Shown: positions 1-7,671 of the stretch, in pieces | Layout of the letters: the number at the start of each line of letters is the position of its first letter | How positions within the stretch are numbered: the stretch's first letter is position 1 | Source of the DNA: DATCDE01 sp038252405 | Lineage (GTDB): Bacteria > Actinomycetota > Actinomycetes > Prado026 | DNA length: 64,000 nucleotides | Reading direction: 5' to 3' | NCBI GenBank assembly: GCA_038252405.1 | Contig: JBBSAJ010000001.1 | Location: 62,001-126,000 of the forward strand | Position numbers and translations under genes: made by a program | The notes under the pieces: model-generated | The model's input: only the letters and a program-made list of their open reading frames with translations | Databases searched by the model: none | What the model was told of the DNA's origin: nothing

Positions 1-1152
1 CATCATGAAGGCAGCGCGAGCGAAGGGCAGGGTCAGCTGGTCGCGGAAGGCTAGCCCGCGCTCCAGCGTGCCGGCCGTCAGCTCGGGGTCGACGAACTCG
101 TAGGAGCCGAATCGATTGGGTTCAACCTTGAACTGTCCAGGCCTCTTGTCCGGCCGGGCTGCCATCAGTCGCGCATGACGAGCGCTGAGCTGCTCGATGA
201 GCTCGGCCCCTGTGGCAGGCACCGTGCGCGCGTCGACCGGGTCGCTGATCAGCTGGTAGGTGCTGGTCACGTCATGCGCGTCGGCGGGTCGCGTGGGCGG
301 CACGGTGTGGTCATAGACGATCGTGACAGCCTCGTCGAGGGTGAACTCGGTTCCTTCGATGAAGTTCGAAAGGTACGCCTCGAAGAACGGCTGCTCGCGC
401 ACCATCGCCGAGACCAGCACCGGCAAGTGGGCCGGGTCCGGATCGAAGTCACCGGTGGCGAGACGGTCGGCCAACGCGGCGAACCGGGCCAGCCTCGCGG
501 TGTCCCAGCCGCGCCTCGCGCCGAGCGCGCCGAGCAGCCCCGAGCGGGGGATCGGCGCGGTGCCGAGCGCAGTCGCGAACAGTGCATCCAGCGCAGCGAA
601 ACGATCGGTGAGCCCGAGCTCGTCAGCCAGCTTCCGGGCTCGGTCCCGGAACCGGTTGAGTCGGGTAGGCGTGTATTGCTGGGACAGCAGCGCCATCCAG
701 TCCGCGAGCTCGGCGTCTGTCAGCGTTCGTGCAACCCCTCCGCGGGCCCGGGAGGGTGCCAGGTTCTCCACGAGCGCCCGTGGGATCGAGGAGTGGCGCA
801 GGCCGCCCATCCACGGCGGGTCGTCCGGAAACGGAGGATGCCCCCGGCGCACAGCGACCCGCAGCCCGGGCAGCATCAGGTCACGTGCCCGTGAGTTCGA
901 GGCGATGAAAAGCGTGTCGCCGTCGAACAGGGTGGGCCCTGCAGACCGGTCGACGATGAGCGCGTCCGGCACCCATCGGGCGAGGATCTCCCAGACGCGG
1001 GTGCGCACCAGCCGGTCCAGCGGGGTGGTGAGGTCTGTGGTGTAGACGCCACGGACCACCTGCCGGGCCCGACCGGCGGCGACCGCCCGGCTGGGCCGCT
1101 CGCCGAGGCTGGCTGCGTCGAACGCGATCACGGGTCGGGACGCTGGCCGCAT
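1..1152 (-). CDS. Fic-family protein with AbiEi-like N-terminus (3' end beyond window)
   Basis: The frame is open from an ATG at 1152 to the left edge (384 codons). Fic proteins transfer AMP or related groups to target proteins. Residues about 25-40 (ARQVVRGVYTT) resemble the start of AbiEi-type antitoxin/regulator domains. Residues 262-267 read SNFIEG, an exact match to the Fic inhibitory motif [S/T]xxxE[G/N], followed by a TLDEA stretch. The visible end (LPFARAAFMM) resembles the helix just before the catalytic HPFxxGNGR loop, which would lie immediately outside the window. The inhibitory helix comes before the Fic core, so self-inhibition is likely. Codon use is looser than in neighbours (more A/T at third positions), and the gene lies beside a tRNA, so it may be acquired. 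The family call is solid; activity cannot be judged without the missing core. Confidence 0.75.
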   Translation of the reverse strand, partial: MRPASRPVIAFDAASLGERPSRAVAAGRARQVVRGVYTTDLTTPLDRLVRTRVWEILARWVPDALIVDRSAGPTLFDGDTLFIASNSRARDLMLPGLRVAVRRGHPPFPDDPPWMGGLRHSSIPRALVENLAPSRARGGVARTLTDAELADWMALLSQQYTPTRLNRFRDRARKLADELGLTDRFAALDALFATALGTAPIPRSGLLGALGARRGWDTARLARFAALADRLATGDFDPDPAHLPVLVSAMVREQPFFEAYLSNFIEGTEFTLDEAVTIVYDHTVPPTRPADAHDVTSTYQLISDPVDARTVPATGAELIEQLSARHARLMAARPDKRPGQFKVEPNRFGSYEFVDPELTAGTLERGLAFRDQLTLPFARAAFMM

Positions 1153-1459
1153 GGACTCAACTGTGCCGGAGTGGACCGATGTTGGCAACAAGCGTCTGAT
1201 ATGATCTCGAATATGGCCTTAGACGTCTGATAAGATTCAGGCCGATCGGACGAAATCTCGACTGGACTGCGCTATCGACATCGGCCCGGACGCCCCTTGC
1301 CCATCGGCACCGGACAGCACCAGAAGACAGCGCTCCGCAAGGCCTGACACCCCCCTCACGGGGGCACTTCCCTCATGGAGTGTGGGAAAAGTGTGGGTAA
1401 GATCAACTTCAGCGATCTTGTGAGGCCCGGCCATGGCCTGTGACCTGCGGTTTTGTGGG
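1153..1459. other. Gene-free spacer between fic and tRNA-Arg
   Basis: No convincing gene lies in these 307 bases. Besides the 31-bp-spaced repeats near fic, the spacer holds a short hairpin (ccccc-tcac-ggggg, 1351-1364) and two copies of gtgtggg (1380-1386 and 1391-1397, period 11). The latter sit 63-80 bases from the 3' end of the tRNA. The base composition is visibly more A/T rich than the coding DNA around it. This fits the flank of an integration site, but no integrase is visible. Confidence 0.45.
1193..1238. promoter_or_regulatory. Direct repeats upstream of the fic gene, candidate operator
   Basis: Two near-identical 15-mers, cgtctgatatgatct (1193-1207) and cgtctgataagattc (1224-1238), lie in the same orientation 31 bp apart, about three helical turns. 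An 8-bp palindrome agacgtct (1221-1228) overlaps the second copy. They are 41-86 bp upstream of the fic start. The encoded protein has an AbiEi-like N-terminus, a domain family that can bind DNA, so autoregulation is a reasonable inference but not shown. Confidence 0.4.
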
Positions 1460-1531
1460 TGCCCCCGGCAGGATTCGAACCTGCGCCACCGCCTCCGGAG
1501 GGCGGTGCTCTATCCCCTGAGCTACGGGGGC
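1460..1531 (-). tRNA. tRNA-Arg (anticodon CCG)
   Basis: The minus strand folds into a full cloverleaf of 72 nt: acceptor stem GCCCCCG/CGGGGGC, D arm with GCTC/GAGC, anticodon stem CCGCC/GGCGG around loop CTCCGGA, and T arm GCAGG-TTCGAAT-CCTGC, with discriminator A. The anticodon is CCG, which reads the CGG arginine codon. The CCA end is not encoded (the next bases are CCC). tRNA 3' ends are common integration sites, and the Fic gene lies on the 3' side. Confidence 0.95.
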
Positions 1532-1600
1532 CAGGGCGGCGTTCAGATTACCAGCCGCGCGCCATGGCGTTGGACGCGCTGCTGACGGGGGTGCACGGCC

Positions 1601-1606
1601 TAGCCT
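1601..1606 (+). promoter_or_regulatory. -10 box of a leaderless promoter (response regulator)
   Basis: TAGCCT ends 7 nt before the ATG at 1614, so transcription would begin at or next to the start codon. No Shine-Dalgarno sequence is present. Confidence 0.6.
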
Positions 1607-1613
1607 GGCGGGC

Positions 1614-1997
1614 ATGTCCCGGCCGCCGCGCGTGCTCGTCGTCGACGACAGCGACGCCGTCCGCAGCCTGATCCGGGTCAACCTCGAGCTCGAGGGGTTC
1701 GAGGTGGTCACCGTCTGTGACGGGCAGCAGGCCCTCGACGAGGTCGCCGCCGTCGATCCTGACCTGATCACGCTGGACGTCGTCATGCCGAACCTGGACG
1801 GGCTCAGCACGGCGACCGCTCTGCGGGCCCGGGCCGACACCTGGGACATCCCGCTGCTCATGGTGACCGCCCTGGCCCAGGAGTCGGACGTCACGCGGGG
1901 CAGGGCGGCCGGGGTGGACGCCTACCTGACCAAGCCGTTCGACCCGGCTGAGCTGGTGGCCACCGTGCGCCGGCTGCTTGGCCTCGCCCAGGGCTGA
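1614..1997 (+). CDS. Single-domain response regulator (CheY-like receiver)
   Basis: The 127-residue product is a bare receiver domain with no output domain. The acidic pair D11/D12, phospho-acceptor D55 (in LITLDVVMP), T85 and K107 (in LTKPF) are all in place, so it should be phosphorylated by a histidine kinase and act through protein contacts. No kinase gene is nearby, making it an orphan. It ends 59 bp before argS, which has its own promoter box, so the two need not be co-transcribed. The family is certain; partner and output are unknown. Confidence 0.9.
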   Translation: MSRPPRVLVVDDSDAVRSLIRVNLELEGFEVVTVCDGQQALDEVAAVDPDLITLDVVMPNLDGLSTATALRARADTWDIPLLMVTALAQESDVTRGRAAGVDAYLTKPFDPAELVATVRRLLGLAQG

Positions 1998-2043
1998 GCC
2001 GCCGGGCGAGGTGCCACCGGGCGATTCGGTTGGAGGGCGCCGA

Positions 2044-2049
2044 TAGCCT
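2044..2049 (+). promoter_or_regulatory. -10 box of a leaderless promoter (argS)
   Basis: TAGCCT ends 7 nt before the GTG at 2057. The ggagg at 2031-2035 is too far away to serve that start. Confidence 0.55.
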
Positions 2050-2056
2050 TGACCGT

Positions 2057-3724
2057 GTGACCCCCGAGGAGCTTGCCGACGCGGTACTGGCCGCCGTCCG
2101 TTCCGCCGTGGCCGACGGCGTCTTGGCCCTGTCGCCCGATGACCTGCCCGCCTCGGTCTCGGTCGAGCGCCCGAAGGTCAGGGAGCACGGCGACTACGCG
2201 ACCAACGTCGCGCTTCAGCTGGCCCGTCCGACCGGGCGGCCGCCGCGGGAGGTCGCCGAGCTGCTGGCCGGCCGGCTGGCCGGGCTCAGCGGGGTGGCCC
2301 GGGTGGACATCGCCGGCCCCGGGTTCCTCAACGTGGTGCTCGACGATGCGGCCCAGGGGGAGATCGCGCGGGTCGTGGTCCGGTCCGGTCCGGCGTTCGG
2401 CCAGGGCGACACACTCTCCGGCCAGCGGTTCAACATGGAGTTCATCAGCGCCAACCCGACCGGGCCGCTGCACCTCGGGCACACCCGGTGGGCGGCCGTG
2501 GGGGACGCGATCGCCCGGGTGCTGACCGCGGCGGGCGCCGAGGTCACCCGCGAGTTCTACGTCAACGACCGGGGCGTCCAGATGGACCGGTTCGGTGAGT
2601 CGATCATGGCGGCGGCGCACGGCCGGCCGGTGCCGGCCGAGGGGTACCACGGGGCGTACGTCACCGACCTGGCGGCGGCCATCGTGGCCGACCGGCCGGA
2701 GCTGCTGGACCTCCCGGAGTCCGCGCAGATGGAGGCGTTCCGGGAGGAGGGCTACGAGCGGCAGCTGCGGCAGCAGCGGGAGGTCCTCGACCTGTTCCGG
2801 ACGCATTTCGACGTCTGGTACTCCGAGCGTTCACTGCACTCGTCGGGAGCGGTCGAGCACGGGCTGGAGCGCCTGCGCGCCATGGGCCACGTGTTCGAGC
2901 AGGACGGCGCGGTGTGGCTGCGCACCACCGACTTCGACGACGACAAGGACCGGGTGCTGGTTCGGAGCAACGGTGAGCTCACCTACTTCGCGAGCGACAC
3001 CGCCTACTACGTGGACAAGCGGGAGCGCGGGTTCGACGTCTGCATCTATCTGCTCGGGGCCGACCACCACGGCTACGTCAACCGGCTGCGGGCGGTGGCG
3101 GCGTGCGCGGGCGACGACCCGGACCGCAACATCGAGGTCCTCATCGGGCAGCTCGTGAAGATCGTTCGGGGCGGCGAGGAGGTCAAGCTCTCCAAGCGGG
3201 CGGGGATGATCGTCACCTTGGAGGAGCTGGCCGAGGAGGTGGGCGTCGACGCCGCCCGGTACTCGCTCACCCGGTACCCGGTCGACTCGCCGCTGACGCT
3301 CGACATCCAGGTCATGACGGCGCGCACGAACGACAACCCGGTCTACTACGTGCAGTACGCGCACGCTCGGATCGCCTCGGTGCTGCGCAACGCCGAGGAG
3401 CTGGGCATCTCGGTCGACCCGGACGCCTTCCACCCCGAGCTGCTCACCCACGACCGGGAGGGCGACCTGCTGGGCGCGCTGGGTGAGTTCCCCCGCGTGG
3501 TGGCCTCGTCGGCCGAGCTGCGCGAGCCGCACCGGGTGGCCCGCTACCTGGAGGACCTCGCGGGCACCTACCACCGGTTCTACGACGCCTGCCGGGTGCT
3601 GCCCATGGGCGATGAGCCGGTCACCGACCTCAACCAGGCCCGGCTGATGCTGTGCGCGGCCACCCGGCAGGTCATCGCCAACGGCCTCGACCTGCTCGGT
3701 GTCGAAGCCCCCGCCCGCATGTGA
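2057..3724 (+). CDS. argS: Arginyl-tRNA synthetase
   Basis: Class I aminoacyl-tRNA synthetase charging tRNA-Arg in the cytoplasm, 555 residues. An N-terminal tRNA-recognition domain is followed by the catalytic domain with the HIGH-type motif HLGH (residues 139-142) and a KMSKS-like KLSKR loop. The C-terminal half has the DALR anticodon-binding region (PVYYVQYAHARI). The GTG at 2057 is chosen over an upstream in-frame ATG at 2030 because a TAGCCT box ends 7 nt before it and homologues begin near here. A 51-bp palindromic repeat follows the stop before lysA. Confidence 0.95.
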   Translation: MTPEELADAVLAAVRSAVADGVLALSPDDLPASVSVERPKVREHGDYATNVALQLARPTGRPPREVAELLAGRLAGLSGVARVDIAGPGFLNVVLDDAAQGEIARVVVRSGPAFGQGDTLSGQRFNMEFISANPTGPLHLGHTRWAAVGDAIARVLTAAGAEVTREFYVNDRGVQMDRFGESIMAAAHGRPVPAEGYHGAYVTDLAAAIVADRPELLDLPESAQMEAFREEGYERQLRQQREVLDLFRTHFDVWYSERSLHSSGAVEHGLERLRAMGHVFEQDGAVWLRTTDFDDDKDRVLVRSNGELTYFASDTAYYVDKRERGFDVCIYLLGADHHGYVNRLRAVAACAGDDPDRNIEVLIGQLVKIVRGGEEVKLSKRAGMIVTLEELAEEVGVDAARYSLTRYPVDSPLTLDIQVMTARTNDNPVYYVQYAHARIASVLRNAEELGISVDPDAFHPELLTHDREGDLLGALGEFPRVVASSAELREPHRVARYLEDLAGTYHRFYDACRVLPMGDEPVTDLNQARLMLCAATRQVIANGLDLLGVEAPARM

Positions 3725-3736
3725 CCGGTTCCTTCG

Positions 3737-3787
3737 CCATGAAGGTCCCGAAACTTCGGCTGTACGCACAGAAGGGACCCTTCATGC
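3737..3787 (-). repeat. Solo 51-bp palindromic repeat unit
   Basis: One unit of the intergenic repeat family, oriented like the right half of the mirrored pair at 34990-35095 and exactly as long (51 bp, CCATGAAGG to CCTTCATGC). The ends pair (CATGAAGG with CCTTCATG), and it contains the family core tacgcacagaaggg. It lies 12 bp past the argS stop, and its outer ATG begins a tiny frame that ends on the lysA start. Confidence 0.8.
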
Positions 3788-3810
3788 AGATGGGGGTGGC
3801 GGAGGAGTGA
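3784..3810 (+). CDS. Possible 8-codon frame coupled to lysA
   Basis: An ATG inside the end of the repeat opens a frame encoding MQMGVAEE. Its TGA overlaps the lysA GTG as GTGA, and an aaggga sits about 8 nt upstream. The lysA GTG itself has ggagga directly abutting it (no spacer) and no -10 box, so translational coupling from this frame could explain how lysA is read. This is inference from layout only. Confidence 0.25.
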   Translation: MQMGVAEE

Positions 3811-5228
3811 GGGCGCACCCGGCGGGGCCGCGGCACGCGGACGTGCTCGCCGAGCACGGGGCGCTGCCGCCGCCGGCGGACGTGAACGCACTCGACCCGG
3901 TGGTCTGGCCGACCACCACGCAGCGCCAGCCGGGGCACGGCGCGCTCCGGCTCGGCGGCGTCGACGTGCGCGACCTGGCCGAGACCTACGGCACGCCCGC
4001 GTACGTGCTCGACGAGGCCGACCTGCGGGCCCGGATGCGCGAGTGGCGGGCGGCCTGGCCGGACGCCGAGGTCTACTACGCGGCCAAGGCTTTCCTGTGC
4101 ACGGCGATGGCTCGCTGGGTCGAGGAGGAGGGCCTCTCCCTCGACGTGAGCACTGGCGGCGAGCTGACCGTCGCCCTGGTCGCCGGCTTCCCGGCCGAGC
4201 GGATCATCGTGCACGGCAACAACAAGTCCGTCGCCGAGCTGGCCCAGGCCCTGGACGCCGGTGTGGCCCGCATCGTCCTCGACTCCTTCGAGGAGATCGC
4301 CCGGCTGGCCACGCTGGCCGAGCAGCGCGGGGTCCGGGCCAAGGTGCTGGTCCGGGTCACCGTCGGCGTCGAGGCGCACACCCACGAGTTCATCGCCACC
4401 GCTCACGAGGACCAGAAGTTCGGCTTCTCGCTGGCCAGCGGCGCGGCGGCCGAGGCGGTGCGCCGGGTGCTCGCGCTGCCCGCGCTGGAGCTCATGGGCC
4501 TGCACTCGCACATCGGCTCGCAGATCTTCGACACCTCGGGCTTCGAGGTGGCCGCTCACCGGGTGGTCGGGCTGGCCGCCGCCATCCGCGACGAGCACGG
4601 CGTCGAGCTGGCCGAGCTGGACCTGGGCGGTGGCCTGGGCGTCGCGTACGTCGAGGGCGACGACCCGATGCCGGCCGCGGACGTCGCCGAGCGGCTGCGC
4701 GCGATCGTCGACCGTGAGTGCGTGGCCGCCGGACTGGTCCGGCCGCGGCTGGCGGTCGAGCCGGGGCGGGCGATCGTCGGGCCGTCCATGGTCACCCTGT
4801 ACGAGGTCGGCACCATCAAGGACGTCGACGGGCTGCGCACCTACGTCAGCGTGGACGGCGGGATGTCCGACAACATCCGCACCGCCCTGTACGACGCCGA
4901 CTACACGTGCGCCCTGGTGTCCCGGGTCTCGGCCGCGGCGCCGATGCTCTCCCGCGTGGTCGGCAAGCACTGCGAGAGCGGTGACATCGTCGTGCGCGAC
5001 GTCCACCTGCCCGCCGACCTGGCCCCCGGTGACCTGCTCGCGGTGGCCGCCACCGGCGCCTACTGCCGGTCCATGGCGTCGAACTACAACCTGCTCGGCC
5101 GGCCCCCCGTCATCGCCGTCCTCGACGGCGTTGCCCGGGTGGTCATCCGCCGGGAGACGGTCGAGGACCTGCTGCGGCTGGAGGACGTGGGGGACTCGGA
5201 CGACGGGCCGGTGGGTGCCGGGCGGTAG
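3807..5228 (+). CDS. lysA: Diaminopimelate decarboxylase
   Basis: PLP enzyme (fold III) that decarboxylates meso-diaminopimelate to L-lysine, 473 residues. The cofactor lysine is K94 in EVYYAAKAF. The glycine-rich phosphate-binding region (LDLGGGLGV) and the active-site C-E-S-G-D segment near the C-terminus are present. The N-terminus (RAHPAGPRHADVL) matches the usual actinobacterial start, which supports the GTG at 3807. It precedes hom on the same strand, so lysine and threonine branches of the aspartate pathway sit together. Its stop codon TAG is also the start of the TAGCCT box of hom. Confidence 0.95.
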   Translation: MRAHPAGPRHADVLAEHGALPPPADVNALDPVVWPTTTQRQPGHGALRLGGVDVRDLAETYGTPAYVLDEADLRARMREWRAAWPDAEVYYAAKAFLCTAMARWVEEEGLSLDVSTGGELTVALVAGFPAERIIVHGNNKSVAELAQALDAGVARIVLDSFEEIARLATLAEQRGVRAKVLVRVTVGVEAHTHEFIATAHEDQKFGFSLASGAAAEAVRRVLALPALELMGLHSHIGSQIFDTSGFEVAAHRVVGLAAAIRDEHGVELAELDLGGGLGVAYVEGDDPMPAADVAERLRAIVDRECVAAGLVRPRLAVEPGRAIVGPSMVTLYEVGTIKDVDGLRTYVSVDGGMSDNIRTALYDADYTCALVSRVSAAAPMLSRVVGKHCESGDIVVRDVHLPADLAPGDLLAVAATGAYCRSMASNYNLLGRPPVIAVLDGVARVVIRRETVEDLLRLEDVGDSDDGPVGAGR

Positions 5229-5231
5229 CCT
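5226..5231 (+). promoter_or_regulatory. Candidate -10 box for hom-thrC-thrB
   Basis: TAGCCT overlaps the lysA stop codon and lies 74 nt before the hom ATG. This would give the threonine genes a leader of about 65-70 nt with a proper ribosome site (ggaacggag). Confidence 0.4.
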
Positions 5232-5305
5232 GGCCAGCCGCGGCCGGCGACGCGAGCACTCGGGCACCACCACGCGGCCGCACACCACGAGGAACGGAGC
5301 AGGCG

Positions 5306-6595
5306 ATGGGCGGGCAGCCACTGCGGGTGGCGCTGCTGGGCTGCGGCGTCGTGGGCTCGGAGGTGGTCCGGCTGCTCCTCACCCAGGCGGAGGACCTCAC
5401 CGCCCGGGTCGGCGCCCCGGTGGAGCTGGTCGGGATCGGCGTCCGCAACGCCGGCGCGGCGCGCGGGCCGGGCCTGCCCACCGAGCTGTTCACCGAGGAC
5501 CTCGACGGCCTGGTCGACCGGCCGGACGTCGACGTCGTCGTCGAGGTCATGGGCGGGATCGAGCCGGCCCGGACGCTGCTGGGCCGGGCCCTGCGCCGCG
5601 GCGCCTCGGTGGTCACCGCGAACAAGGCCCTGCTCGCCGAGCACGGTGCGGAGCTGCACTCCGCGGCCGACGGGTCCGGTGCGGACCTCTACTACGAGGC
5701 CAGCGTGGCCGGCGCCATCCCGCTGCTGCGCCCGCTGCGCGAGTCGCTCGCCGGCGACACCGTCCTGCGGGTGCTCGGGATCGTCAACGGCACCACGAAC
5801 TACATCCTCACCCGCATGGACGAGAGCGGCGCCGGCTTCGCCGAGGCGCTGGCCGAGGCGCAGCAGCTCGGTTACGCGGAGACCGACCCCACGGCCGACG
5901 TCGAGGGCTACGACGCCGCGGCGAAGGCGGCCATCCTGGCCGGTCTGGCGTTCCACACCCGGGTCCCGCTGGCCGCCGTCCACCGGGAGGGCATCACCGG
6001 CGTCGGCGCCTCCGACGTGGCCACCGCCCGCGCCATGGGTCACGTGGTCAAGCTGCTGGCGATCTGTGAGCGGTCCGAGGACGGCCGCGGCGTGACCGTG
6101 CGGGTGCACCCGGCCATGGTGCCGCGGACCCATCCGCTGGCCGGCGTCCGGGAGGCCTACAACGCCGTGTTCGTGGAGACCGAGGCGGCCGGGCAGCTGA
6201 TGTTCTACGGCCGTGGGGCCGGGGGCGCACCCACGGCCAGCGCCGTGCTCGGCGACATCGTGGCGGTCGGTCGCAACCGGCTCTCCGGCGGCCACGGCCC
6301 GCGGGCCAGCACCTACGCCGACCTCGAGGTGCGCCCCGTGGACAGGGCACGCACCCGCTACTACATCGCGCTGGACGTCGCCGACAAGACCGGTGTGCTG
6401 GCCACGGTCGCCCAGGCGTTCGCGCGGCACGACGTGTCCATCGAGACGCTGCGCCAGGACGGGCGCGGGGACGACGCCTCGTTGGTGGTGCTCACCCACA
6501 AGGGGAGCGAGGGTGCGCTCGCCGGTGTGGTCGAGGAGCTGCGGCAGCTGGACGTCGTCCGGGCGGTCGCTTCGGTGATGCGGGTGGAGGGCTGA
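5306..6595 (+). CDS. hom: Homoserine dehydrogenase
   Basis: Reduces aspartate semialdehyde to homoserine, 429 residues. The Rossmann signature GCGVVG is at residues 12-17, the catalytic domain (NGTTNYILT, YAETDPTADVEGYDAA) is in the middle, and a C-terminal ACT domain occupies about residues 350-425 (YYIALDVADKTGVL). ACT domains in this family mediate threonine feedback inhibition. A ggaacggag ribosome site precedes the ATG. The stop TGA shares its last base with the thrC ATG, so the three threonine genes are probably translated as a coupled set. Confidence 0.95.
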   Translation: MGGQPLRVALLGCGVVGSEVVRLLLTQAEDLTARVGAPVELVGIGVRNAGAARGPGLPTELFTEDLDGLVDRPDVDVVVEVMGGIEPARTLLGRALRRGASVVTANKALLAEHGAELHSAADGSGADLYYEASVAGAIPLLRPLRESLAGDTVLRVLGIVNGTTNYILTRMDESGAGFAEALAEAQQLGYAETDPTADVEGYDAAAKAAILAGLAFHTRVPLAAVHREGITGVGASDVATARAMGHVVKLLAICERSEDGRGVTVRVHPAMVPRTHPLAGVREAYNAVFVETEAAGQLMFYGRGAGGAPTASAVLGDIVAVGRNRLSGGHGPRASTYADLEVRPVDRARTRYYIALDVADKTGVLATVAQAFARHDVSIETLRQDGRGDDASLVVLTHKGSEGALAGVVEELRQLDVVRAVASVMRVEG

Positions 6596-7671
6596 TGGCG
6601 ATGGGGACCCGGACCCGGCTGTGGCGCGGGGTGATTGAGGAGTACCGCGACCGGCTGCCGGTCGACGTGGGCACTCCGGTCGTCACCCTGCTCGAGGGTG
6701 GGACGCCGCTGGTCCCGGCCGCCGCGCTGAGCGAGCTGACCGGCTGCGCGGTGCACCTGAAGGTCGAGGGGGCCAACCCGACCGGGTCCTTCAAGGACCG
6801 CGGCATGACCGTGGCGATCTCCAAGGCGGTCCAGGACGGGGCCAAGGCGGTCATCTGCGCCTCGACCGGCAACACCAGCGCGTCCGCGGCGGCCTACGCC
6901 GTGCGGGCCGGCGTCGTGTGCGCGGTCCTGGTCCCGCAGGGCAACATCGCGATGGGCAAGCTGTCCCAGGCGGTAGCGCACGGCGCGCGGATCCTCCAGG
7001 TGGACGGCAACTTCGACGACTGCCTGACCCTGGCCCGCGACCTCGCCGACTCCTACCAGGTGGCGCTGGTCAACAGTGTGAACCCGGCCCGGATCGAGGG
7101 GCAGAAGACGGCCGCCTTCGAGGTCGTGGACGCGCTCGGCGACGCCCCGGACATCCACTGCCTGCCGGTCGGCAACGCCGGCAACATCACCGCCTACTGG
7201 CGCGGCTACACCGAGTACGCGGCCACGGGGCCGGCCGGCCGGCGGCCCCGGATGTGGGGGTTCCAGGCGGCGGGCGCGGCGCCGATCGTCCTCGGCGTAC
7301 CCGTGGCCGAGCCGCAGACCATCGCCACGGCCATCCGGATCGGCAACCCCGCCTCGTGGGCGCAGGCCCTGGTGGCCCGGGACGAGTCCGGCGGCGTCAT
7401 CGACTCCGTCACCGACGACCAGATCCTGGCGGCCCACAAGCTGCTGGCCGCGAGGGAGGGCGTTTTCGTGGAACCGGCGTCCGCAGCCGGAGTGGCCGGC
7501 CTGCTCCAGGCGCACGAGCGCGGGCTGCTCGACCCGGGGCAGACCGTGGTGTGCACCGTCACGGGGCACGGGCTGAAGGACCCGGACTGGGCGCTGTCCG
7601 GGGGCGCGCAGCCGCAGACGGTTCCGGCGGATGCCGCGGCCGCGGCTGCGCTCCTCGACCTGGCCGGTTGA
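6595..7671 (+). CDS. thrC: Threonine synthase
   Basis: PLP enzyme converting O-phosphohomoserine to threonine, 358 residues, the short bacterial form. The cofactor lysine is K67 in NPTGSFKDRG, and the phosphate-binding loop GNAGN occurs in the C-terminal half. The start overlaps the hom stop by one base (TGATG), and the gene ends with the same overlap onto thrB. Residues needed for catalysis appear intact. Confidence 0.95.
   Translation: MAMGTRTRLWRGVIEEYRDRLPVDVGTPVVTLLEGGTPLVPAAALSELTGCAVHLKVEGANPTGSFKDRGMTVAISKAVQDGAKAVICASTGNTSASAAAYAVRAGVVCAVLVPQGNIAMGKLSQAVAHGARILQVDGNFDDCLTLARDLADSYQVALVNSVNPARIEGQKTAAFEVVDALGDAPDIHCLPVGNAGNITAYWRGYTEYAATGPAGRRPRMWGFQAAGAAPIVLGVPVAEPQTIATAIRIGNPASWAQALVARDESGGVIDSVTDDQILAAHKLLAAREGVFVEPASAAGVAGLLQAHERGLLDPGQTVVCTVTGHGLKDPDWALSGGAQPQTVPADAAAAAALLDLAG

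Noticed and set aside
175..1045. Two 240-codon plus-strand frames over the fic gene
   Set aside because: Arg/Ser/Gly-rich shadows; the minus-strand frame gives a clear Fic protein with the inhibitory motif.
1237..1434. 65-codon frame in the spacer next to tRNA-Arg
   Set aside because: No ribosome site, no -10 box at the right distance, no recognisable fold and mixed codon use; probably chance.
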